Shown: positions 10,745 to 19,390 of the stretch, one piece after another
How positions within the stretch are numbered: position 1 is the stretch's first letter
How the letters are laid out: every line of letters starts with the position of its first letter
Assembly: GCA_963575745.1 (NCBI GenBank)
Contig: CAUYUJ010017960.1
Coordinates: forward strand, 312,501-376,500
Direction of reading: 5' to 3'
DNA: 64,000 nucleotides
From: Prorocentrum cordatum
Lineage: Eukaryota > Sar > Dinophyceae > Prorocentrales > Prorocentraceae
Program-made: the position numbers and the translations under genes
The notes under the pieces: model-generated
What the model was told of the DNA's origin: nothing
The model's database searches: none
What the model saw: only the letters and a program-made list of their open reading frames with translations

Positions 10745-11068
10745 AAGGTCCAGCACCTCTGCAAGCTGGCTGGTAGGGCATCGAAGGGGTACCAACCTGC
10801 GAGCCCTGGCGGTTGGACCGCGGGGGCATCGAGCCCTCGGGCTCTCCCCCCCCTCCGCCCGGGTGCAACCTATGCGCGCGCGCGTGCGGCCCCTTGCTCT
10901 GGGCGATGGGCTGCAAATGATGGTCCCATGTTCCGCCACCACCACCATAGGTAGGAGAGGGAGGAGGAGGAGGAGGAGAAGGAGGAGGAGGAGGAACTCC
11001 TCATAGCCCCCTTCTCCTCCGTCCTGCATATACTAGCTAGCGGTGGTGGACAATTTGCTAATCAGCAG
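10745..11068. other. Intervening sequence with GGA tract
   Basis: Between two inserted elements. Holds a (GGA)-rich tract at about 10951-10992. No gene is supported. Confidence 0.5.
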
Positions 11069-11490
11069 AGGCACGAGACGGGACCGTGGTGGTGCTCTCG
11101 GCCATGGCCCGCGCTGCCCCGAGCGGCGGCCTCAGCGGCGGCGCGCGGCCAGGGTGAGGTGCCGCTCCTCGGGGGCCGATCGCCGAGCACCGACCGGGTC
11201 GGACTCTGTCCAGGGCGACGCGGCTCTGCTCCGGGGGGCCTCCAGGATCGGAGGGCTCTGGCGGTTTTCGGCCACGCCTGGGGCCTCCCAAGGGGGGCCT
11301 CCCGAGGCCCGCGGCCGGGCCGGACGAGGGGGGGGGGGGTGTATTGGGAGGGGGGGCGCGGCGTTTTCTGCGCGCAGCTGCTGTCGGTCCCGCCGCCGGG
11401 CCCGTCCCTCGATGCATGGCCGCCTTCGGCGCTGCGAGGCGCCGGGAGATCCAGGGGCATGCACCACCATGGTCTGGTCTCGTGTCTCCG
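11069..11490. mobile_element. GC-rich TIR element inside the LINE remnant
   Basis: The left end contains GCACGAGACGGGACCGTGG and the reverse complement of the right end contains ACACGAGACCAGACCATGG; both continue TGGTGC, giving TIRs of about 26 bp. The interior is very GC-rich with G11 and G7 runs. The exact ends and TSD are unclear. It interrupts retroelement coding that resumes at about 11545. Confidence 0.6.
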
Positions 11491-11544
11491 CGCCTCAGGA
11501 TGATCTCCAGTCTCGGCTTCACCATGAGCAGTTGATGCTCAGAG

Positions 11545-12240
11545 CGTGAATTACCTCCCCCGCTTTCGCTTCCAGGCAAAACCAAGCCATACCACGCGCC
11601 TCCTCGTCAAGCGTCCTGACCAGTACAGGCCGCAATTCGGCATTGTTTGGTATCTCTTGGAAGCGAGGGTGGTCAAAAGCGAGGTAGGTTTGTTGTCCCC
11701 CGAGATGCCCTCTTCCTTTGTTTCCCAGATCTGGAAGGACCGCAGTCATCGACAGAGGCGTGGAAGTCGGCCGTGCGCGGGCCAAACTTGTTCAATGTTT
11801 GTCTGGCATCCCTGCGGGCAGCCGGTGGAGACGGGGCAAAGGCCCAGTCGCTGCGACGATTGAGGTGCTGCTCGACCTGTCCTGGATGTGGTAAGACCTC
11901 TACTGAGCTTGGCATCGCTGACAATGTCTTCCCGCAGGCGCGTTGGGTTGCTCGGTCTCAAGGTTGTCAAACGTTGCCCTGGGAGCACGCATTGGACCAC
12001 AATTTGGGGGAAGGTTCTCAGGAGGGCATTGATGTTTCGGTGGTCCAGGGAGGGTGCAATTGCTAAACTGAATCGGAACTGTGAGGCGGAGCCCGCAGGT
12101 ATGAATCGTAACATCGCCTCAGGTGCTTACTGGACTCAAGCCCGACTGGTGGATTCAGGATACTCGTCGGCAACCGACCGCATGTACCCGAGATGCGGAC
12201 TTGCTATAGAGACCCCGCTCCGCAAGTTCTAGTTGTGCCA
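11545..12240 (+). pseudogene. LINE C-terminal region with cysteine knuckle
   Basis: Near 12120-12235 the plus strand encodes YWTQARLVDSGYSSATDRMY followed by PRCGLAIET. This matches the general pattern W-T-x-A-R ... C-x-x-C ... E-x-x-x-H found between the reverse transcriptase and RNase H of dinoflagellate LINEs, although the first cysteine has become Y and the histidine is not evident. Stops precede and follow it. The segment lies in the expected order just before the RNase H block. Confidence 0.55.
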
Positions 12241-12429
12241 GTGTAACGCGAAGGCCCCTGATTAGTTTCTCGGACTGACCGCTTCACAGATATGTGCTGA
12301 AAGTGGGCAGCGAGTGACCTGCTTGTGGATTAGGGGGTTGATGCCCTACCCCCATTTCTTCTTCCTATCTCCCCCCTCCTGCGGACCTTGCGTGAACCTG
12401 GGTCTGGTGCAGGACTGCGGATAAGCTCT

Positions 12430-12821
12430 TGGTAGGACCTGGTCAATCGATGGATCTGAGGGCGACGATGCTAAGGACTGGAGGCTAAGGAGGTGCTGGT
12501 GGTCGTTATGCCCTCGTGGGCCTGATGGTGGCCTCGACTCCCTCGCCTTCGGCACCCTCCTAACGGCTATGCAGAGCTCACCCCGTGCTGAACGTTGTGC
12601 TGATGATCTATTGTTGGAATGCTTTACTGATGACAATATTGTTGGTTCTGACTGTTCAATGGTGGCCAAAACGTTTCCGTCGCCCCCTGAGCGCTCTGAG
12701 AAAATCGTCGATGCGTGCGCGCGGGCAACTCGTGGGGTTACGCGAAATGTCCAGAATTTGAATCCCGATCGAAGACTGGAGCAGCCAAGACAGGCACATG
12801 GACACATGTCTGGAGCTTTGT
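12430..12821 (+). pseudogene. RNase H domain of a dinoflagellate LINE, 3'-truncated
   Basis: One open frame carries three of the four RNase H catalytic signatures in order: DGS at 12449 (in WSIDGSEGDDAKDWRLRRC), PRAE with the glutamate at 12590, and SDC with the aspartate at 12650 (in VGSDCSMVAK). Spacing fits RNase H1-type domains. The fourth acidic residue is not seen; coding fades just before the TIR element at 12822. No stop separates the three motifs, so this is the best preserved part of the element. It would degrade RNA in RNA:DNA hybrids during retrotransposition. Confidence 0.72.
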
Positions 12822-13058
12822 GGGCCCCGGAAACGGCAGGGCCGTTTTTTGACCGTTTCCAAAAACATGTCCCTTGAAAATGGAAACGGCAAAAAAACGG
12901 CGACCGGAAACGGCAACAAAAACGGCTCCAGGATTGGAACCAGAGCCGGCACCGGTCACAAAACGGTGACGGAACCGGTAAAACAACGGCGTCGGAACCG
13001 GTAACAAACACGGCAACACGGAACCGGTAAAAAAACGGCCCTGTCGCTTCCAGGGCCC
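12822..13058. mobile_element. 237-bp TIR element rich in AACGG/ACCGGT words
   Basis: Left end GGGCCCCGGAAACGGCAGGG; reverse complement of the right end GGGCCCTGGAAGCGACAGGG. Both continue CCGTTTTTT, giving TIRs near 39 bp with few mismatches. The interior is made of AAACGG and ACCGGTAA words. No clear TSD. It adjoins the truncated end of the RNase H region. Confidence 0.72.
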
Positions 13059-13107
13059 GCTAAGGTCTGGAGGGCTCTACGCTCTGACACTCTGCAAGGC
13101 CAGAGGG

Positions 13108-13238
13108 CCTGAGGATCAAAAGCATCATTATTATGAGGACGGCGCTTCGTCCTCATAATATGATGACAACATCATTATGTCCTTATTTTTTGAGGCCCAA
13201 ATCTGGTCCTCATTATTATGAGGCTTTGGATCCTCAGG
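13108..13238. mobile_element. 131-bp AT-rich foldback element
   Basis: Left CCTGAGGATCAAAAGC then ATCATTATTATGAGGAC; reverse complement of the right CCTGAGGATCCAAAGC then CTCATAATAATGAGGAC. The arms are about 33 bp. G-rich flanks make the TSD ambiguous. The centre holds a second small inverted repeat (GTCCTCATAAT / ATTATTATGAGGAC). Confidence 0.7.
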
Positions 13239-13382
13239 GGGGCCCTCGACCCACCGGCAGCTCCCCCCAAAAAAAGGCCCAGCGCTCCGGGCGACGGCCC
13301 GAGGAGCAGGCACAGCGCGGCCGCCGCCGCAGGGCGCGGCGCTGGTGCGACGAGCTCGCCGCGCCCCGACCATTATAAAACA

Positions 13383-13510
13383 GGGCTAGGATCCGGATAA
13401 ATCGCTCCAGAGCGTTCTGGAGCGCTCTCAGAGCGTTCCGGAACGCTCTGGAGCGGCCGCGGCGCCCAATACATCCTCCAAACCCGCCGATTCTCAGAGA
13501 TTTCGAGTGA
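13383..13510 (-). repeat. Family H repeat, copy 4 (reverse)
   Basis: Reverse-strand copy: CCAGAGCGTTCTGGAGCGC, GAGCGTTCCGGAACGCTC and GGCCGCGGCGCC appear in reverse order relative to the other copies. Confidence 0.65.
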
Positions 13511-13648
13511 TCCCGATCCGATTTTGTCCCGATCTTCGCGTCGTTTTACCGACCCCCCCCCTCGCAGAGGGGCGGCAGCGGCGCGGCGAGATCTGGACGC
13601 CCGAGGCGGGCACGGAAACCATGGACACGGTGCCCAACAGCTATGAAG

Positions 13649-13802
13649 GGGCTCCAGGACACACAAATAAATACACACTAATAAAACTGCTCCCTATATT
13701 TTCCCATGTTTTCTGGGTTTCTGTCTTCCCGCCCACTTCCATATTGTCTCATCTTTTCCGGGGAATCGAGGATTAATTGTGTCTGTGTGTTTCTTTTCCT
13801 CC
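13649..13802 (+). mobile_element. Family K element, copy 1 (154 bp, 5-bp TSD)
   Basis: TGAAG lies outside both ends (13644-13648 and 13803-13807). The ends hold A/C-rich inverted arms (ACACAAATAAATACACAC against AAGAAACACACAGACACA). A 155-bp relative lies at 17051-17205. No ORF. Confidence 0.65.
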
Positions 13803-13984
13803 TGAAGCTAGTGCTGCCAGAAACCGACAGCGGCCGCTCCTGGGCAGAGGGCCAGCCGTCTCCGATGCACGGCGCTCTCGGCGGCACGGACAGCGAACCC
13901 GCTCCCGACTAAAAACTGCCGGAGCTGCTGCCAGTCTTCGCGCACAGTCCCTCCGTACCCATGCCGACCCCACCCACCTCATCC

Positions 13985-14150
13985 TCATCCTAATCCTAAT
14001 CCTCATCCTCATCATCCTCATCGTCATCATCCTCATCCTCCTCCTCATCATCAGCATCATCATCAGCATCATCATCCTCATCATCATCAGCATCAGCATC
14101 AGCATCATCATCAGCATCAGCATCATCATCAGCATCATCAACATCAAAGA
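13985..14150. repeat. (ATC/CTC)n trinucleotide tract
   Basis: Imperfect ATC and CTC repeats. On the minus strand they continue the reading frame of the exon at 14150-14337 as an Asp/Glu-rich tail ending at TAG near 13994. They could be either coding tail or intron. Confidence 0.75.
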
Positions 14151-14337
14151 GCCCGCCTCGGCCGCGCTTGAGGAGGCCCCGGCCCCACTCGGCGCTGCGT
14201 GGAGCGGGCTGCTGCGCGGCGCCCGCGGCGGCGCCCGCGGCGGCGCCCGCGGCGGCGGGCGCGGCCGGCGCCGCTCGGCCGGCGGCCTCCTCCGGCTGCG
14301 CGGGCGGCGGCGCTGCCGCGGCATCCCGCTCCAGCTC
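14150..14337 (-). CDS. Split gene, last recognised exon (unknown protein)
   Basis: Minus-strand coding-like block beginning ELERDAAAAPPPAQPEEAAG, then Ala/Pro-rich, then SAEWGRGLLKRGRGG. The 3' splice site is CGCACGCAG|GAG with the intron ending at 14338. It joins in phase 0 to the exon at 14677-15022. The lower end is not fixed: the frame may run on into the GAT tract as an acidic tail (D/E run, stop near 13994) or may splice before it. No family is recognised. A family D foldback element begins within a few bases of its 3' splice site. Confidence 0.5.
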
Positions 14338-14340
14338 CTG

Positions 14341-14537
14341 CGTGCGAGCGGCGAGCTGTATTGGCGGCGCGCACAAGGGGGTGGAGGGAGGGGGGGGGGC
14401 TTCTGAGAAGGAGGCTGCTTCTTAGAAGGCGCCGGCCTCACATCTATAGATAAGGCCAGCGCCTTCTAAGAAGCAGGGGCGCTTCCAAGAAGCCCTCCCC
14501 CCTCCCCCCACCCCCTTCTGCGCGTGGCTGAGGTCTG
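14341..14537 (+). mobile_element. Family D foldback element, copy 2 (in an intron)
   Basis: Has the family stems (CTTCTTAGAAGGC / GCCTTCTAAGAAGC) around ACATCTATAGATAAGGCC and the right end CTTCTGCGCGTGGCTGA. Similarity to copy 1 extends leftward through GCGGCGAGCTGTATTGGCGG to about 14346, that is, to within about 10 bp of the predicted 3' splice site at 14338. It lies inside the predicted intron 14338-14676. Confidence 0.7.
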
Positions 14538-14676
14538 GCTTCACGACCGCGGTCCCGCGGATACACGGTCGCAGGGATGCGTTCTGCGCGGGGCATGCGC
14601 GGAGAAACGCCCACTGTCCGCGGGGTCGCGGCCCAGGGGCCCGGCCAGCGAGGCCGCGGGGACGGACGTGTCTTGC

Positions 14677-15022
14677 GCCCTCCACCTGCAGCAGCGCTGC
14701 GCGGTAGTCCCCGAGCCGGGGCCGGAGCACCTTGGCCTCCAGCTGGCAGAGGCTCTCCCGGACGGCGGCGTCCAGGGCGCCCCCGGCGCGCAGGGCCTGG
14801 GCCACCGCCAGGTGCACCAGGGCATGGCCGCCCGCAGCCGCAGCCGCGGGCTCGCCGTGGCAGCAGAGCACCTCCACGAAGCGCACCCGGGCGTCGGGCA
14901 CCTCGGGCACGCCGCCGCAGGCCAGGAGCACCGAGGCGACGTCCTCGATGTCCTCGGAGGCGAGGCTCTGCGAGGGCCGCCCACAGAGGTCGAACTTGGC
15001 GAGCAGCGCGAAGGCGAGGCTC
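14677..15022 (-). CDS. Split gene, main exon (unknown, probably helical protein)
   Basis: A 346-nt minus-strand exon: one base completing a codon, then 115 codons without a stop. It begins SLAFALLAKFDLCGRPSQSL and includes EDIEDVASVLLACGG, VRFVEVLCCHGEP, ALVHLAVAQALRAGGALDAA and LGDYRAALLQVEG. The Leu/Ala-rich periodic pattern suggests packed alpha helices, perhaps a helical-repeat protein; no family is recognised. The 3' splice site is CGGACGCAG|G; the likely donor is GC-type (GGC|GCAAGA) at 14676. With the upstream exon (phase 2, AG + G = Arg) and the downstream exon (phase 0) it gives one continuous frame. Neither other minus frame nor the plus strand looks coding. Confidence 0.65.
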
Positions 15023-15767
15023 CTGCGTCCGAGGCGGGTCCACACACCACTTGCGTGTATCCGCGTTCACGCTGTCGCGTCGCCAACTTGCGGCAATCAC
15101 ACACCCGTGGCAGCAGGCATGTTGCATGACCCCTCTCGGGAGCCCTCGGGAGCCCAACGGGGCTGGTGTGACCCCGTGTTGGCCGGGTGACCCAGCGGGG
15201 CTATGTGACCCCGTGTTGGCCAAAACGGCCACTCCCACACAGAGCTCCTGTGACGCGGCGCCATGTCAGAGGACACCTTCACTTCGCGCGACGCGCCCCG
15301 CTATGCGCCTGTCTTCGCGCCACCGCGCCCTCGCTCCGCCCCCTTGGAGAAGGGCAACCGCTCTGGCCCAGACCGCAGCGGGTATGGACACGCTCGGGCC
15401 CCAACGGGCCCGAGAATGTCCACATCCACCGCCTCCTGGGTGCTCCCCGGGCGGTGGATGATATGTCAGAGTGAGAGGGCCGAGCGGTTTTACACCGTCC
15501 TGGGTACGTGGCCGAAGTTGGATTCCGCGGAGCAGATTCTGCTTGATTGCTGTCGTTGTCGTCGTCCTCGCCCGCGATCAGACCCACCCGCGACCCACCC
15601 CGCGACCCACACCGCGACCCATCCGCGACCCACCCACACTGCTTTGACGAACAAATCGGCGCTTGCGGCGGGCTTTATCGGGACCTCGCAGGCTGCCGAC
15701 GACCCCTCCGCCCCCCCACTCTTATCCGCAACTGCGGGGGCGATGGTAAAACATTCCAGCCTCAGAC
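15023..15767 (-). other. Predicted 745-nt intron of the split gene
   Basis: Read on the minus strand it starts GTCTGAG after CTACAG and ends GGACGCAG before G. It contains two copies of a block with GGGGCT...TGTGACCCCGTGTTGGCC (about 15161-15223) and a CGCGACCCAC repeat at about 15588-15636. Nothing coding was seen in it. Confidence 0.5.
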
Positions 15768-15923
15768 CTGTAGCGCCAGCAGAGAGGCTCGCCGAGCGCC
15801 TCCAGCTCCGGCACCACCAGGACCCCGCCAGGCCCCACGGCGAGGTCCTCAAGCGAGGACCGCTGCGCCTGCCACGCCGCCCGCTCGGCCCACTGGCAGG
15901 CGCGCTGCAGGTTGAGTAGGACC
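15768..15923 (-). CDS. Split gene, internal exon (unknown protein)
   Basis: A 156-nt minus-strand exon: 1 nt, 51 codons, 2 nt. It begins VLLNLQRACQWAERAAWQAQ and continues SSLEDLAVGPGGVLVVPELE, ending CWRY. The acceptor is GGTCGGCAG|G and the donor CTACAG|GTCTGAG. The upstream and downstream introns are both phase 2. Joined downstream it reads CWRY-R-SLAFALLAKF without a break. The sequence looks strongly coding but matches no family I recognise. Confidence 0.62.
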
Positions 15924-15935
15924 CTGCCGACCTTC

Positions 15936-16033
15936 GGCGCCGTCGCCGTCGCCGTCGCCGTCTCCCTCGCCGTCGCCGCCGCCGCCGTCGCCGTCGCATT
16001 CATTGCTGTCGCCGTCACTGTCGCCGCCGTCTC

Positions 16034-16065
<32 letters not shown>

Positions 16066-16095
16066 CCGTAGTCACCGCCGTCGTCGTCGTGGCCG
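15936..16095. repeat. (CGTCGC)n tract inside predicted intron
   Basis: Hexanucleotide CGTCGC repeat with CTC and GTT interruptions. It lies just upstream, on the minus strand, of the 3' splice site of the 15768-15923 exon. Its long Thr/Ala frame is a by-product. Confidence 0.85.
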
Positions 16096-16429
16096 ACCTT
16101 CGGTGCCCTCTCCCCAGAACCGAGCGCAACCCTCTCGATGTCAGCCCTGGCTTGCCATGAGCCAACCCAGACCTCTCATGTCCTGAGAATCAAGACGGAA
16201 ACTTTTCGCAATTACACGGCGTCTAAAAGCCATGCACGGGATCGAGACCCATAGCCAAAAAATAGGTCCGTAAAGAAAACCGGTCCCTGGAAATCATCCA
16301 GAGGTCCAGGGGCCACGACTGTAAAAAACACGACGCCGGAGGTCTGGGGAGGGGTCCCGAGGGAAACCTGGCCCTGGATAGCCTGCGGCTTCCCTGGACC
16401 GGCTTCTTCTTTTACGGCGCGTACGACGG

Positions 16430-16580
16430 GGTAGGGCGAGGAGGGGAAGGCTAATTAGAAGGAGGCTGCTTCTCGGAAGGCGCGGGCCTTACATGTGCAG
16501 ACAAGGCCCGCGCCTTCTGAGAAGCAGGGGTGTTTCTGAGGAGCCTTCCCCCCTCCTCCCCCTATACCCCCCTCTGCGCG
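16430..16580 (+). mobile_element. Family D foldback element, copy 3 (in an intron)
   Basis: Stems CTTCTCGGAAGGCGCGGGCC / GGCCCGCGCCTTCTGAGAAG, centre ACATGTGCAGACAAGGCC, C-rich right flank ending CTCTGCGCGTCG. It lies inside the predicted 15924-16935 intron. Confidence 0.7.
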
Positions 16581-16655
16581 TCGCCGGGGTCTTCCAGAGA
16601 CGCCCCAGGCCCGCCAGGAGCCCTGAGAGGTGGGAACCGGAGAGGCAAAAACCTC

Positions 16656-16888
16656 TGGAGGCCTCCTAGATGGGGTCCGAGCAGATGGGGTCGGAGGATC
16701 GCACCGCATCGCTAATGCATCGCCAATGCATCGGCGATGCATCGGCGATGCATCGCCGACATCGGCGACGCATCGGCGACGTCGGCGTGGAGAAAATCGG
16801 ACTCCGCATCGATCCCCATCGTCGATGCATCGGCGATGCGGCGCGATCCTCCGACCCCATCTACTCCGACCCCATCTAGGAGGCCTAG
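16656..16888. mobile_element. 233-bp near-palindromic element (6-bp TSD, in an intron)
   Basis: The arms GGCCTCCTAGATGGGGTC ... GTCGGAGGATCGC are mirrored at the right end as GCGATCCTCCGACCCCATC ... CCATCTAGGAGGCC. The centre is a chain of ATGCATCGGCGATGCAT palindromes. AACCTC flanks both ends (16650-16655 and 16889-16894). No ORF of interest. Confidence 0.75.
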
Positions 16889-16935
16889 AACCTCAGGGCC
16901 CCCCTTCCCCCGGGACCCCGCTGGCTCATGGCGAC

Positions 16936-16989
16936 CTGGCGCTGCGGTTCGGCTCGCCCTGCAGCCGGTTCTGCAGCACCGCGGGCCTC
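16936..16989 (-). CDS. Split gene, short exon (unknown protein)
   Basis: A 54-nt minus-strand exon: 1 nt, 17 codons, 2 nt, encoding RPAVLQNRLQGEPNRSA. Acceptor CCGCATCAG|G, donor GCGCCAG|GTCGCC. Phase 2 at both ends matches the exon at 15768-15923; the joined codon is AG+G, Arg. Short exons are easy to over-call, so support comes from matching phase and splice sites rather than length. Confidence 0.5.
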
Positions 16990-17050
16990 CTGATGCGGCG
17001 GCACGCACCGAGGGGGGACGAGGCGTCGAGGGGGGGGGGGCCTTCTGAAG

Positions 17051-17205
17051 GGGCCCGGGGAGGCACGAATCAATACACACGGATTCCTAGATTCCCCATC
17101 GTTTCCAATGGTTTATGGATGCTTGTTTCCCCGTCAGTTTCAAGTGCTCTCCCACAGGTCCATGGGAATCGACGTTTACGTGTGTCTGTGTCGGCTCTTC
17201 CCTCC
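17051..17205 (+). mobile_element. Family K element, copy 2 (155 bp)
   Basis: Aligns with 13649-13802, differing by one base in length. It shares A/C-rich arms (AATCAATACACAC and GTGTGTCTGTGTC). TGAAG at the left (17046-17050) against TGACC at the right (17206-17210) is a partly decayed TSD. It lies in the predicted intron 16990-17526. Confidence 0.55.
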
Positions 17206-17463
17206 TGACCATCGAAGAAGGTGCGGGGTGGTCCCATAGAGGCTCCCGCCCCGTCGACTGTCAACCTGCAAAATAAGGAAGCACGATAAGGATGCAAAAG
17301 ACACCTTGCGAGCGGGGCGCGGCCAGCGAAAGCGGTCAAGGATGGGCCGAAGGGGAAGGCTGCAAGGGTAACCTTGGAAAGTTGCTCATCCTTACTAGGC
17401 GGGTGGACTATAGGAGACCTTATCAGAAGCCCCCGTGCCTCCTCAGAAGGCCGCCCCCCCCCT

Positions 17464-17465
<2 letters not shown>

Positions 17466-17519
<54 letters not shown>

Positions 17520-17526
17520 ACACAAC
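17466..17526. repeat. (CA)n dinucleotide tract
   Basis: About 29 CA units with one T. On the minus strand it forms the (TG)n start of a predicted intron beginning GTTGTGTG. Confidence 0.95.
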
Positions 17527-17583
17527 CTTGCAAGTCGGCGGCGCAGAGGGTCCTCAAGCGCGAGCAGCAGATGGAAGTGCGAA
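17527..17583 (-). CDS. Split gene, possible 5' exon (unknown protein)
   Basis: A candidate 57-nt minus-strand exon: 1 nt, 18 codons, 2 nt, encoding SHFHLLLALEDPLRRRLA. Donor TTGCAAG|GTTGTG, acceptor GATCGCAG|T; phase 2 again, so it would join the 16936-16989 exon as AG+G. The plus strand here also reads like protein (VLKREQQMEVRTAIEQRRW), so the strand is not secure. Confidence 0.35.
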
Positions 17584-17694
17584 CTGCGATCGAACAGCGT
17601 CGATGGCACAGTGCACAGAGGCCCGCACACTGACGGGTGCAGGATGGGTGGTGTGAAAGCGGACCTGCAAATCCATGCGAACGTGCCCCCCCAC

Positions 17695-17851
17695 TTACCA
17701 GTTTGAAGCATACCCCTATCCCTATGCTTGGCATCACCTTACCTCGATACCGAGCGCAAAGACTCCCTCAGTTTCTGAGGGCGCACCCCTAAGATTGCCA
17801 TCGCTTTTGGCTTGCCCATCACAGGGACAGGGATCAGCTCGAGGCTGGCTA
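17695..17851 (-). mobile_element. Family C TIR element, copy 1 (157 bp, 5-bp TSD)
   Basis: CCCAC lies outside both ends (17690-17694 and 17852-17856). The left end is TTACCAGTTTGAAGCATA; the reverse complement of the right end is TAGCCAGCCTCGAGCTGATC; both then carry CCCTATCCCTA-type repeats. The reverse complement aligns end to end with the equally long copy at 49647-49803, roughly four bases in five identical. Confidence 0.85.
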
Positions 17852-18880
17852 CCCACACGGCCCCACCGAGGACCAGCCTCAGCTCCCCACTGGTCCGTGG
17901 ACCCCTCCCGCGGGGCCCGCCCTGGCCGGCTGCCCGGGCAGCGCCCAGCCGTGGCCACGAGGGCCGCCCCAGAGGCACGACGACATCTACAACGACGACA
18001 ACGACGACCTCGACCTCGACGACGACGAAGGAGGAGGAAAACGAGGGAGGAAGTGTGGAGGCAACTCCCGGGAGTTCTTAATCGGAAAAATTGAGGGCGC
18101 CCTCTCGAGAGATCAGTGAGCCGATTCGAGCTGGAGTTTGCCCAGGACCAAGCCAGATTGAGCCAGATCAGGCCGGATTCAACCAGATTGGGCCGGATCC
18201 GAGCGGCTCTCGATCTCTACTCCATTGCAAGTGTCAATGTCTTCCCCCCCCAGCACTTGCAGCCCAGGCGAAGGGAAGAGGAGGACTTGACTGGTCCCCT
18301 GGTACGGCTCCAGGCTGCGCACGACAACGGCCCGTGGGGGCGGTCCCGGCTGCCCTCGAACCGGCCCAGATCGCACGAGTGGAGCCTCTGCTTCAGGGGG
18401 TCCGAGGTATCCCAGAACGCTCCCCGCTCTCTCCGTCGTTGCCGCTTCTCCTCCCGACCATTCGGGACGAGAAAGGCGGCCCTGGGGCCGTGGGGAGTAA
18501 GTCGGATTTCAGGGCCCCCCGTTCACATCAAAACATCCCATCTCTGGGAGCGAGCAAGATATCCGCCAACATCGAGTCTGGAAACCAGATCGAATCGGAA
18601 CGTGCGTCGGATCGGACCGTGTCGGCACGGAGTCGGAATCGAATCGGATCGGCTGGGCAAGCAACACAGCAGCGCCATGCACGTCTCGGGCCGCGTCGGC
18701 TCGCGGGAATCTCGGCGCCCTCGGGAAGCGATGCCGAATCGTGTCGATCGCATCGGGATGGGTCCCGATGGCTCCTGGAGGAGGTGAGTCCTGGAGGCGG
18801 TCTGCCGCCTCGGGACCCAGGGCGCCTGCTCATCGGGGGTTTTGTGGCGCGGTGCTCCGACCCCATCCACAACTGCGGCC
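17852..18880. other. Non-coding stretch
   Basis: Contains a CGACGAC tract at about 17985-18030 and GATTGAGCCAGATC-like degenerate repeats at about 18150-18200. No gene is supported. Confidence 0.5.
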
Positions 18881-18899
18881 CCAGTTGGGCGTCCCGGAT

Positions 18900-19095
18900 T
18901 CTCCCACCGACCAACCCACCTCCCTTCACCCTTCCCTCCTTCCCTCTCCCTCCCATCCTTCCTCCTCCCCTCCTTCCTCCTCCCTTCCTTCTTCCTCCCC
19001 TCCTTCCTCCCCTTCCCCCCTCCCTCCCTCTCCTCCTCCCCTCCTCCCCCACCTCCCTTCCTCCTCCTCTTCCCCTCCTCCCCTCCTTCTGTTGC
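18900..19095. repeat. CCTCC/TTCC polypyrimidine tract
   Basis: Nearly pure C/T on the plus strand. The Pro/Ser/Leu open frames across it are by-products. Confidence 0.85.
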
Positions 19096-19287
19096 ATCAC
19101 CAGCCGATCCCGAACCACCCAAAAACCCGGACATGGGACATGGAGCGACTTTGTGTCGACCCGCGGGCCCAGAGGCCTCGACTCCTCCCCTCGGGGGCAG
19201 GTTAGGGAAGCGAGGGCCTAGTTACAGGTCCACCCCATTCCTCCTTCACAGGTCCATCTCATTCATCCCATAGAGGTCAATGGGGGA

Positions 19288-19386
19288 TGGGGAGGAGGAG
19301 GAGGAGGAGGAAGAGGAGGAGGAGGGGGAGGGGGAGGAGGAGGAGGAGGAGGAGGAGGAGGAGGAGGAGGAGGAGGAGGAGGAGGG
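19288..19386. repeat. (GGA)n tract
   Basis: Long GGA repeat immediately outside a family M composite repeat, as at other M copies. Confidence 0.95.
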
Positions 19387-19390
19387 CCAG

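Noticed and set aside
17070-17711. A single 213-codon minus-strand ORF across the (CA)n tract
   Set aside because: It reads CVCVCV through the dinucleotide repeat. Only the short block 17527-17583 looks like coding, and the repeat is better read as intron.
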